This document shows, piece after piece, positions 5,403-12,439 of a DNA stretch of 12,439 nucleotides. Under the pieces are notes generated by a model. That model was not told the DNA's origin. It saw only the letters and a list, made by a program, of their open reading frames with translations, and made no database searches. How positions within the stretch are numbered: position 1 is the stretch's first letter; every line of letters starts with the position of its first letter. Position numbers and translations under genes: made by a program. Source of the DNA: Acidobacteriota bacterium (GTDB taxonomy: Bacteria; Acidobacteriota; Terriglobia; Terriglobales; Acidobacteriaceae); the NCBI GenBank assembly GCA_025353435.1, contig JANXQR010000469.1:1-12439 (forward strand). The letters are read 5' to 3'.

Positions 5403-6797
5403 CTAACGCCTCGGCTCTTTTTCCCTGGGCTCCTTCGAGTCGTGGCGGGGCTCGGGAGCAGGACGGGCTTCCTGCCGTGGCGGCGGCGCCGGGCGCGATT
5501 GAGGAGCAGGACGCGGTTCGGGACGCGGCTGCGGCTGGTACCGCGGCTCAGGCGCAGGACGGGACTCAGGACGCGGTTGAGGCGGAGCTTGGTATCGCGG
5601 CTCTGGTGCGGGACGCGACTCCGGACGCGGTTGAGGGGGAGCCTGATTGCGGGGCTCGGGGCCGGGCCGAGACTCGGGACGCGGCTGCGGCTGGTAATTC
5701 GGGCGCGGTTCAGGCGCCGGGCGAGATTCAGGCCGCTGCTGAGGCTGGTAGTTTGGACGCGGCTCAGGTGCCGGACGCGAATCCTGACGTGGTTGAGGCT
5801 GGTAATTCGGACGCGGCTCAGGTGCCGGACGCGAGTCAGGTCGTTGTTGAGGCTGATTGTTCGGACGCGGCTCAGGTGCCGGACGCGAATCCTGACGCGG
5901 CTGCTGCTGGTAAGTCGAGCGCGGATTGTCCTGCTGCCTGTCCTGCTGCCTTATGGGGGCCGTCGGACGCTGTTGAGGTACGGGCTGCGCCTGCTGGCCA
6001 TTACGGTAGTCACCCCGCGCACCGGCGTCTCCATGCACACCCGTTGGGCCACCGCGCGCACCGACCCCAACTGGAGCCGGAGGATCATGATGCTCGGCCT
6101 GCAGCGGATGCGCAAGGGCGACATTCTGCGGACGCCCATGGTTGGCATTGAAGTAGTTGGAATGGTCATTCCGTGCAGCTTCAAAGTGCTGCTGCTGATA
6201 CTGCGTCGGAGGCAGGTGCTGCACCTGCATCGCGTGGCGTTCGTCCTGGTTTGGATCGTGGTGGATGCCGCCTCGACCGCCGGCGTAAGACACACGACTC
6301 TCGTGGTCCACTTCATGTTCCCGGATCACGGTGCGATCAATGTAAGTGGTGTGAATGTAGGTCTCGTTCACGCGCACTACGGCTGTATTGTACTCGAACC
6401 GATGCTCATGCCACCGGCCACCAATGAAGCCGATGCCCATGTAGCCGAAGCCGTAATTCACGCCACCGTAGTAGCCGACCTCAGGTCCCCAATAGCCGGG
6501 ATGAAAGACATAGAGGCCGTCGTCCCGCCAGCCCCAGTAGGGGGGCGTCCACAGTGCGCCCTCATAAGGAGCCGGCACCCACGCCCCAGGAACCCAGTAA
6601 TATCCTTCGTCGCCATAGGCCCAATAACCGGGTGACCAGATCAGATCGGGCTCAGGGCACGGAGGCTGCACATACACAGGCAGGATTGGCGGCGCAAATC
6701 CGACGCTGATGTAGACACCGGCATTCGCTTGCGGAATGGGGATAAAAGGAAGCACCAGCGCCAGCAATAACCAACGTGCTGAACGGAATATTCTCAT
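5403..6797 (-). CDS. Exported WxxGxW-motif protein with Pro/Arg-rich repeat tail
   Basis: An exported protein of 464 residues. The start is ATG 6797, which has GGAGG six bases upstream (6804-6808) and gives a good signal peptide: MRIF, a hydrophobic core LLLALVLPF, and a cleavage site after ANA near residue 26. An upstream in-frame ATG at 6842 would add 15 polar residues and is less likely. Residues about 50-130 hold aromatic WxxGxW-type repeats (WSPGYW, WVPGAW, FHPGYW), then a Gly/Tyr-rich stretch and RWHEHRFEYN. This arrangement is seen in uncharacterised periplasmic or surface proteins. The middle is rich in His, Gln and Asn. The last 150 or so residues are an 18-residue repeat built on SRPAPEPRP followed by a QPQ or PPQ stretch, basic and probably disordered. 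Function is unknown; cell-wall or surface binding is an inference. Confidence 0.85.
   Translation of the reverse strand: MRIFRSARWLLLALVLPFIPIPQANAGVYISVGFAPPILPVYVQPPCPEPDLIWSPGYWAYGDEGYYWVPGAWVPAPYEGALWTPPYWGWRDDGLYVFHPGYWGPEVGYYGGVNYGFGYMGIGFIGGRWHEHRFEYNTAVVRVNETYIHTTYIDRTVIREHEVDHESRVSYAGGRGGIHHDPNQDERHAMQVQHLPPTQYQQQHFEAARNDHSNYFNANHGRPQNVALAHPLQAEHHDPPAPVGVGARGGPTGVHGDAGARGDYRNGQQAQPVPQQRPTAPIRQQDRQQDNPRSTYQQQPRQDSRPAPEPRPNNQPQQRPDSRPAPEPRPNYQPQPRQDSRPAPEPRPNYQPQQRPESRPAPEPRPNYQPQPRPESRPGPEPRNQAPPQPRPESRPAPEPRYQAPPQPRPESRPAPEPRYQPQPRPEPRPAPQSRPAPPPRQEARPAPEPRHDSKEPREKEPRR
5442..5891 (-). repeat. Tandem repeat of about 54 bases coding for the SRPAPEPRP units
   Basis: About eight or nine degenerate tandem units occur inside the WxxGxW-protein gene. 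The first six are 18 codons long; the later ones shorten to 16. Each encodes (D/E)-S-R-P-A-P-E-P-R-P plus a Gln/Pro-rich spacer that alternates NYQPQPR, NYQPQQR and YQAPPQPR. The similarity is visible at both base and residue level, which points to slippage or recombination. Confidence 0.85.
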
Positions 6798-6803
6798 CGG
6801 AAT

Positions 6804-6808
6804 CCTCC
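6804..6808 (-). promoter_or_regulatory. Shine-Dalgarno GGAGG fixing the WxxGxW-protein start
   Basis: GGAGG on the minus strand lies six bases upstream of ATG 6797. This argues against the longer start at ATG 6842, which would bury the signal peptide behind 15 polar residues. Confidence 0.75.
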
Positions 6809-7075
6809 AGATACTCGCGCTCACCTGCTGTCCAATCCGCAAATGCGGAGCAGGGGGAGTAAAGAAAGCACATTGTTCATTTGCGGGAATGTAGTGCCAC
6901 GTCTAAAGCATTGCCCGCACGGCACATGCACGCCATTACTCTGGTTGCGCGCGTGCCTCCGTTTCAATCCAGCGCTTGAGTGATTCGAGTCAACCCAAGC
7001 TACTAATTGGAACCCGGACACGAGGCATTAGTTGCACAGAGAAGCTGGAAACTTCGGGTTCGGAGAGATTTGACA

Positions 7076-7109
7076 ACGCGCGGAAAGGCTGCCGGCTTCC
7101 CACGCGCGT
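7076..7109 (-). terminator. Possible terminator-like hairpin after the outer-membrane protein gene
   Basis: ACGCGCG (7076-7082) and CGCGCGT (7103-7109) form a perfect 7-base-pair GC-rich stem. Weaker inner pairing joins GGAAAG and CTTCCC. It begins 17 bases after the TAG stop (7126-7128). No U-tract follows on the minus strand (TTGTCAAATC), so it is only a candidate terminator or 3'-end stabiliser. The rest of the 6843-7125 gap shows nothing else I can support. Confidence 0.4.
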
Positions 7110-7125
7110 CATCATTCAAAAGGGG

Positions 7126-8082
7126 CTAGTAGCGCAGGCTCAGCCCCATGCCGAAGACGTGGCGCGCCTGCAGGTTCACTGGGATCAAGACAAGACCATT
7201 CGGAGTGAGAGCCGCGGTTGTTCCAATCATCCCAGCCACCTGGCCCACGCCAATATCAAATGCAAAGTGGGGGTTCTCTCTCTGAGTAATGCGCACGGCG
7301 TAATCAAGTGTCGTGGGAATGTGGGCACGGCTGCCTGGCGGGTAGAGGATCGCTCCGAGATTCTTTGATGTGGGCGGCTCCTGGGTAAATCCAGCCGCGG
7401 GAACAATAGCCGTCTTGAAAGGTCCGGGGAGCGGAATACCAAGGCCGCCAAAGAGTCTCCCGCCAAACCTGGTTGCCTGGCCGCCGATGCCGTAGATGGT
7501 GGCATTGGTCGCCTTCCAACCGATGTTCGCAAGGAACGGAAAGGGCGGGTGCAGCCAGGTCTTGGTAATCACCGCGTAAAGATCCTCGTTGGTGTAGCTC
7601 TTCAGGGTCCCGGTAAACGACTTGTCGAGTGCGCCGGTGACGAATTTATCTCCGGTGCGCACCACAAAGCCGGCGGCGAGCCCCGGAGTCAGCGGGCTTC
7701 CCTGGCCGTCGCGGATGGCGACTACCTTTCCGTTAAAAATATTCATCCCGGCAAAATGCCATAACTGGCTGAACATCGGACTATTGCCTTCCTGGTGCAC
7801 GCTGCGTGTGTAGCCGAGTTCGGCACGGTTTCCGAAGCCCTCCGTAATGCTGAAGGTATGAAGGTTGCCGATCACCTTTGAGGCGTTCACAAAGTGGTAG
7901 CCGACCGCCGGGTAAGAGAAGAAGTGCTTCTTAGCCGAATAGACAACGTACGCGGTGGGTGTGATGAATCCACCGGTCTGGCCCTCGAGGGTAAGATTTT
8001 GCGCATCCAGCCGCGAGCTAATCAAAAGAGATCCGGCTGCCAGGAGAATAGCGGTAACGATAGAGAGCTTCATTATCTTCAT
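7126..8082 (-). CDS. Probable outer-membrane beta-barrel protein (uncharacterised)
   Basis: A 318-residue exported protein. The start is set at ATG 8082, with GGAG five bases upstream (8088-8091); a longer in-frame start at 8145 would put 21 polar residues before the signal peptide. The N-terminus has MKIMK, then a hydrophobic core around IVTAILLAAGSLLI, with likely cleavage near LDAQ. The mature part is low in charge and rich in Gly, Thr and aromatic residues in alternating patterns, for example TLEGQTGGFITPTAYVV and FAFDIGVGQVAGMIG. It ends in MGLSLRY with a terminal aromatic residue, as in many outer-membrane barrels inserted by BamA. No enzyme motif is seen. It is transcribed divergently from tmk. 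The barrel assignment is an inference from composition and C-terminus. Confidence 0.75.
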   Translation of the reverse strand: MKIMKLSIVTAILLAAGSLLISSRLDAQNLTLEGQTGGFITPTAYVVYSAKKHFFSYPAVGYHFVNASKVIGNLHTFSITEGFGNRAELGYTRSVHQEGNSPMFSQLWHFAGMNIFNGKVVAIRDGQGSPLTPGLAAGFVVRTGDKFVTGALDKSFTGTLKSYTNEDLYAVITKTWLHPPFPFLANIGWKATNATIYGIGGQATRFGGRLFGGLGIPLPGPFKTAIVPAAGFTQEPPTSKNLGAILYPPGSRAHIPTTLDYAVRITQRENPHFAFDIGVGQVAGMIGTTAALTPNGLVLIPVNLQARHVFGMGLSLRY

Positions 8083-8087
8083 GTTCA

Positions 8088-8091
8088 CTCC
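8088..8091 (-). promoter_or_regulatory. Shine-Dalgarno GGAG deciding the outer-membrane protein start
   Basis: GGAG lies five bases upstream of ATG 8082 on the minus strand. A second in-frame ATG at 8073 is possible but more distant. Confidence 0.6.
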
Positions 8092-8206
8092 AGATGGGCC
8101 ACTGTAAAAGGAAAGAAAACGAGCCCATAGTTCTTCTAAAATCAACCCCTTTTAACACACTGGAGTAACGGTCGTCTCCCCCCGGTCGCGATGGTAGACT
8201 CTCGCC

Positions 8207-8872
8207 ATGCTGCGCGGCCGCTTTATCACCCTCGAGGGGCTCGACGGATCAGGGAAGACCACGCAATTGAAGCGCCTGGCGGTGTGGATGAAGAAGCGCG
8301 GAACGACGCCCGTCGTGACGCGCCAGCCCGGTGGCACGGCCACAGGCGATCGCATTCGGGATCTGCTGCTCGATTCGCGTTCCGAAAGACTGGCGCCGCT
8401 TGCCGAAATGGCCTTGATGTTTGCCGACCGCGCACAGGCCATCGCCGAAGTGATTGAGCCAGCGCTGTCGTCCGGCAAGGCGGTCCTCTGCGATCGCTTC
8501 ACGGATTCCACGGAAGCATACCAGGGCGGCGGGCGTGAACTTGGCTCAGACCCTGTGCTCGCCATGCATCGCGTTTTCTGCGGCGGGCTGCAGCCAGACC
8601 TGACGCTGCTGTTACTGCCTTCGCTCCAAGCCAGCCTGGAAAGAGCGCGCCGCCGGAACGACCGCGTCATTGCGCAATCAGGCAAAGACGAGGGGCGCTT
8701 CGAACGCGAGCAGGAAGACTTCTATCGCCGCGTTTGGAATAAGTACTGCGAGATCGCTGCTCGTGACGCCCACCGCGTGGTGTGCGTCGAAGGAGACCTC
8801 AACATCGACGAAGTGCACCAGCAGATTATTGAGGCTGTCTCGGTGCGCATCTTTGAAGCGACCAACGGCTGA
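8207..8872 (+). CDS. tmk: Thymidylate kinase
   Basis: Thymidylate kinase phosphorylates dTMP to dTDP with ATP, an essential step of dTTP synthesis in the cytoplasm. At 221 residues the size is normal. The P-loop is GLDGSGKTT (11-19). The dTMP-site segment reads TRQPGGT (38-44), where most bacterial enzymes have REPGGT. The DRx motif is DRF (96-98), followed by DSTEAYQGGGR, the usual T/S-x-AYQ base-binding segment. QPDLTLLLLP (129-138) replaces the more common DLTFLLD. The arginine-rich lid region RARRRNDR is at 146-153, followed by FYRRVWNKY. The start ATG 8207 gives the family N-terminus RGRFITLEG; the ribosome site is weak. The stop lies 13 bases from the convergent dinB-like gene stop. The two substitutions may be lineage features rather than damage. 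Confidence 0.95.
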   Translation: MLRGRFITLEGLDGSGKTTQLKRLAVWMKKRGTTPVVTRQPGGTATGDRIRDLLLDSRSERLAPLAEMALMFADRAQAIAEVIEPALSSGKAVLCDRFTDSTEAYQGGGRELGSDPVLAMHRVFCGGLQPDLTLLLLPSLQASLERARRRNDRVIAQSGKDEGRFEREQEDFYRRVWNKYCEIAARDAHRVVCVEGDLNIDEVHQQIIEAVSVRIFEATNG

Positions 8873-8885
8873 AGTTAACCGTCGC

Positions 8886-9374
8886 TTATTCGATTGCCCA
8901 AGCACCTAGGATTCGCCGCAGAAGAACGAGCTGCCCAAGGTGGTAAGCATTGTGGTCACTGACAAGCAGAGCCTCGCGCAGGAGGGTCTGCCCAGTGCCA
9001 TGCGGGAACGGCGAATAGAGGTCTGAGCCAACATCGGCAATCAGCTCACACATTGACTTCATGTCTTGGCAAAACCCATTGACGGAGCGATCCCACGCTT
9101 TGGGGTCAGGAGGTTCGGCCGTCTCAGGCCAATAGCCCTCCGGCCATTCGGGCGACTTGTGATCAGCGTTCCGCGAAAATTCCAAAATGTCCAACTGCGC
9201 AAGGCGCATGTGCTCCAGCAACTCCCAGGGGGAGTGCGGCGAGCCCTTGGGCCGCTTGCCACGCAGCTCGCCGGGAAAGTCTTCAATGGCTTTCTTGAAG
9301 TCCGTGTGCGCATTGCCGCCCTTGATCAACTCGATCAGTTGTTGCCGAAGGGCTGCGTCTTGGTCCGATGCCAT
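8886..9374 (-). CDS. DinB-family (four-helix, metal-binding) protein
   Basis: A 162-residue DinB/YfiT-like four-helix bundle protein. The three metal-ligand histidines typical of the family are present: H55 in WELLEHMRLAQ, and H141 and H145 in the C-terminal HNAYHLGQL (HxxxH). Family members include thiol-dependent S-transferases and damage-inducible proteins of unknown activity, so the substrate cannot be named. The start is ATG 9374, supported by GGAG (9382-9385) seven bases upstream; a longer frame to 9482 would run back through the terminator hairpin and is rejected. It converges on tmk with a 13-base gap. A strong terminator at 9471-9499 separates it from the relic gene upstream, so it must have its own promoter in 9375-9470, where I see no clear boxes. 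Confidence 0.9.
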   Translation of the reverse strand: MASDQDAALRQQLIELIKGGNAHTDFKKAIEDFPGELRGKRPKGSPHSPWELLEHMRLAQLDILEFSRNADHKSPEWPEGYWPETAEPPDPKAWDRSVNGFCQDMKSMCELIADVGSDLYSPFPHGTGQTLLREALLVSDHNAYHLGQLVLLRRILGAWAIE

Positions 9375-9381
9375 TGAACAT

Positions 9382-9385
9382 CTCC
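9382..9385 (-). promoter_or_regulatory. Shine-Dalgarno GGAG deciding the DinB-family start
   Basis: AAAGGAGATG on the minus strand places GGAG seven bases before ATG 9374. This agrees with the usual DinB-family length. Confidence 0.75.
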
Positions 9386-9463
9386 TTTGTAGTTCCGATA
9401 TGAAGATTCGTTTCTTACCTGAAAAGATGCCTGTGTATTCCTTTTTTCGCTGCGAGCGACCAT

Positions 9464-9499
9464 ACAAAACGAAAAAGGGCACGACCGAAGCCGCGCCCT
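9464..9499 (-). terminator. Intrinsic terminator with UUCG loop
   Basis: On the minus strand AGGGCGCGGC pairs with GTCGTGCCCT in a 10-base-pair stem with two G-U pairs around the tetraloop TTCG. It is followed immediately by TTTTTCGTTTTG, a good U-tract. It lies about 20 bases downstream of the relic gene's stop (9520-9522) and upstream of the DinB-family gene. On the plus strand the same stem has two A-C mismatches, so it works in the minus direction. Confidence 0.9.
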
Positions 9500-9519
9500 C
9501 ACTTCGCGTTGCATTCGTC

Positions 9520-10021
9520 CTATTGCTGGTAGTGGAAGGACTTGTCAGGATGCGGCGGCGGTGGCGGCACGGGCCTCGGGTCCGCCTTGATCTTTTGCTG
9601 CAGCTCCTTCATAGCGGTTTCGAATTGCGGTTCCGGTTGCCGCGGCCCCCATGGCGACGGCACAGTGGCCTTCAGCGAGCGGTCGGAAAGAAAGTACAAC
9701 GATTTGCCATCGGCGCTCCACACCGGCGAGCCGCTATTGAAACGGTCAGACGTGATTGGCTCGACCTTTCCCGATACCCAATTGAGCACCTTCAACTGCT
9801 GGTAGGTGTTACTCGCTCTGTCTCGCCACTTTTTCTTGGGACCTTCCTATTCGACGGGCTCGTTGGTTTCAGAGCAGGCATTCCATGCAGGCGGAACGTA
9901 TGAAACCAGGTGTTTGTTGTCTGAGTTGAAAGCACACCACGTGAGCTGAGGCCACAATTCTCCCGGTGTTATCCTGAGGCGCCCCCGGTACAAAGGTAGT
10001 GAACTCAACGTCCATAGGCTC
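9520..10021 (-). pseudogene. Relic of a tricorn/TolB-type beta-propeller peptidase gene
   Basis: The minus strand encodes recognisable propeller segments resembling tricorn-type S41 peptidases. The main one, from about 9846 downward, reads WRDRAS, LNWVSGKVEPITSDRFNSG, SPVWSADGKSLYFLSDR and SPWGPRQPEPQF. In the same frame further upstream lies LWPQLTWCAFNSDNKHLVSY, but an in-frame TAG at 9847-9849 separates the two. Still further upstream, EPMDVEFTTFVPGAPQDNTG continues the protein in another frame, switching near 9970, probably through one inserted base. The N-terminal propeller blades and the PDZ and catalytic S41 domains are missing, and the 3' end is a short Pro-rich tail. With one stop, one frameshift and both ends lost, it is best read as a decayed fragment. 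It still ends in an intact terminator. The exact family (tricorn or another TolB-like hydrolase) is not certain. Confidence 0.7.
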
Positions 10022-10061
10022 GCGAACACAAAATGTGGCACAATATGAGATAGAAGTCTCT

Positions 10062-10445
10062 ATGACAGCAACAAGACACAGAAGCGCGTGGATATGGGTG
10101 GCGGTTGCCGCCATGTCGATCGCAATCGTGGCGCGCGCGCAATCTGGCATGGAGAATGCCAGAGCGTACACGGATCCTGTGCTCGAGTTCCTCGCCGGAC
10201 ACACGGGCGATCAATCGCCTACTGCAAGCGGCGTTGAGCGGTATCTCCATACCCACGGTGCTCGGGCCAAATGGCAAGGCGCAGACCCCGGGACACGAGC
10301 CTCGATGCTGCCCGTGCAGTTCGTCGGCCTGGTATCTCCGCTAAATGTTCTCTCCCAGAATTCGGTTCTGTGTATCGGCCGCGCCCCCGCAGCGCCTCCG
10401 CTCCCTTTCTCGTTCCAGCGTCCTCCGCCAACCACCCTCCTGTAA
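10062..10445 (+). CDS. Small secreted hypothetical protein (127 aa)
   Basis: I do not recognise a family. From ATG 10062 the protein has 127 residues with a convincing signal peptide: basic MTATRHR, hydrophobic WIWVAVAAMSIAIVA, and cleavage near ARAQS. The mature part of about 100 residues has an early segment DPVLEFLAGHTGDQ, a single cysteine near residue 103, and a Pro-rich end with RPPPTTLL. An upstream in-frame ATG at 9999 would put 21 polar residues before the signal peptide and is unlikely. The ribosome site is weak. It is divergent from the propeller relic, and its promoter region overlaps the relic's broken 5' end. Coding status rests on the signal peptide and an open frame of normal composition. 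Confidence 0.55.
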   Translation: MTATRHRSAWIWVAVAAMSIAIVARAQSGMENARAYTDPVLEFLAGHTGDQSPTASGVERYLHTHGARAKWQGADPGTRASMLPVQFVGLVSPLNVLSQNSVLCIGRAPAAPPLPFSFQRPPPTTLL

Positions 10446-10529
10446 TTCATTCACATATTTGTCCGGCATTTCCGGGGAACTTCTTTGCCCAGGAAGCGTC
10501 CGGCTGACTTCCCCGTGAAGGAAAATCCT

Positions 10530-10536
10530 GGAGGAG
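10530..10536 (+). promoter_or_regulatory. Strong Shine-Dalgarno GGAGGAG before the small membrane protein
   Basis: GGAGGAG lies eight bases upstream of ATG 10545 and decides this start over the in-frame ATG at 10485. Confidence 0.8.
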
Positions 10537-10544
10537 TTACGCAC

Positions 10545-10901
10545 ATGAGCCTCTTTGTGCTGATGAGTCTCGCCAATCCCATGACTTGGCTGATCGCCAT
10601 CATGTTCTTCATCAAGTGGTCGCGCTTCCGCGAGCGAAAAAGCCGCAACGGAAAAGGCGCGGCCCGGAGATCCCGCCGAGGAATTTCATCTGCCGCCAAC
10701 CTTGCAGCAGCGTTTCAATTCCTATCGATCGCGTATCGCCCCAATCACGCATTCGTTGCCAAAGCCCAGATACAGCAGCAGGAAGACGCGGACGAAGACG
10801 ACGATGGCTCGCCGGAATCGCCCGTCAAGCATCTTCATCGGCAGCTACGCCGCATCCGAAGGGGCGAGCCGGTGGACCGCCTGATCTGGCGCCTCGAGTG
10901 A
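10545..10901 (+). CDS. Small single-pass membrane protein upstream of secA (118 aa)
   Basis: I do not recognise the family. From ATG 10545, with GGAGGAG upstream, the protein has 118 residues. It has one N-terminal hydrophobic segment at about 3-24 (MSLANPMTWLIAIMFFIKW), followed by a very basic stretch RFRERKSRNGKGAARRSRR that should hold the C-terminal part in the cytoplasm. An acidic patch QQQEDADEDDDG near 77-88 and a basic end HLHRQLRRIRRGEP follow. There is no cleavage site, so the segment is probably an anchor. Its stop is 91 bases before secA on the same strand with no terminator between them, so co-transcription is likely. A link to protein export is an inference from position only. 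Confidence 0.7.
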   Translation: MSLFVLMSLANPMTWLIAIMFFIKWSRFRERKSRNGKGAARRSRRGISSAANLAAAFQFLSIAYRPNHAFVAKAQIQQQEDADEDDDGSPESPVKHLHRQLRRIRRGEPVDRLIWRLE

Positions 10902-10982
10902 CGTGCCGGAACCACACCCGCGCTAACTTCGGAGGGGCTTCTGAGCCTTCCGCATCAACCACCGGCATTTACACTGATATAC

Positions 10983-10986
10983 GGAG
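10983..10986 (+). promoter_or_regulatory. Shine-Dalgarno GGAG for the secA GTG start
   Basis: GGAG sits six bases before GTG 10993 and supports initiation at GTG rather than at any internal ATG. Confidence 0.7.
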
Positions 10987-10992
10987 AATCCT

Positions 10993-12439
<1,447 letters not shown>

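Noticed and set aside
5442..5891. Possible CRISPR-like or other non-coding repeat array
   Set aside because: The repeats are contiguous, in frame, and encode a regular peptide unit. There are no unique spacers of constant length and no cas genes.
5442..6635. Long plus-strand open frames (397 and 224 codons) opposite the WxxGxW gene
   Set aside because: They are low-complexity Arg/Leu-rich or Ala/Asp-rich mirror images of the Pro/Arg repeat. There is no ribosome site or recognisable domain, and the minus frame has a signal peptide and motifs.
6836..6849. Small hairpin TCCGC-AAAT-GCGGA upstream of the WxxGxW gene
   Set aside because: Five base pairs with no conserved surroundings; it fits no riboswitch that I know.
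9375..9482. N-terminal extension of the DinB-family protein to 9482
   Set aside because: The extension runs into the terminator hairpin, and ATG 9374 has a clear GGAG at the right spacing.

Overview
This window looks like an ordinary chromosomal stretch from an Acidobacteriota (probably Terriglobia) genome. That reading is inference. It rests on the high G+C, the tandem DUF507 pair, the style of the exported WxxGxW and outer-membrane proteins, and the recJ, tmk and secA neighbourhood. No plasmid, phage, CRISPR or transposon signal was seen.

Layout. From 1 to about 2950 everything lies on the minus strand. In transcription order there is a [2Fe-2S] thioredoxin-like ferredoxin with a TTG start, two overlapping DUF507 genes, a tRNA-Glu(CTC) with its own near-consensus promoter, a small cysteine-containing protein with a strong Shine-Dalgarno site, and a short Hsp70-family ATPase gene that carries a one-base frameshift and runs off the left edge. 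From 3043 to 5345, on the plus strand and divergent from the ferredoxin, an uncharacterised acidic protein is followed 5 bases later by recJ. A strong hairpin terminator closes recJ and also serves the convergent gene beyond it.

From 5403 to 8082 two exported proteins lie on the minus strand: a WxxGxW-motif protein with a proline-rich 18-residue repeat tail, and a probable outer-membrane barrel. tmk (8207-8872, plus) faces a DinB-like metalloenzyme gene (minus). Behind dinB, a classic UUCG-loop terminator and a decayed fragment of a tricorn/TolB-type propeller gene fill 9471 to about 10021. The right end is on the plus strand: a small secreted protein, a small single-pass membrane protein, and secA, which starts at GTG 10993 and is cut by the window edge.

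Functionally this is housekeeping material: DNA repair (RecJ), dTTP synthesis (Tmk), protein export (SecA), a chaperone-type ATPase and a tRNA, interspersed with lineage-type envelope and hypothetical proteins. I did not find a convincing new multi-gene system. The points most worth a second look are the frameshifted short Hsp70 and its small partner, the ferredoxin-DUF507-DUF507-tRNA cluster, the unknown gene coupled to recJ, the small membrane protein before secA, and the propeller gene relic.
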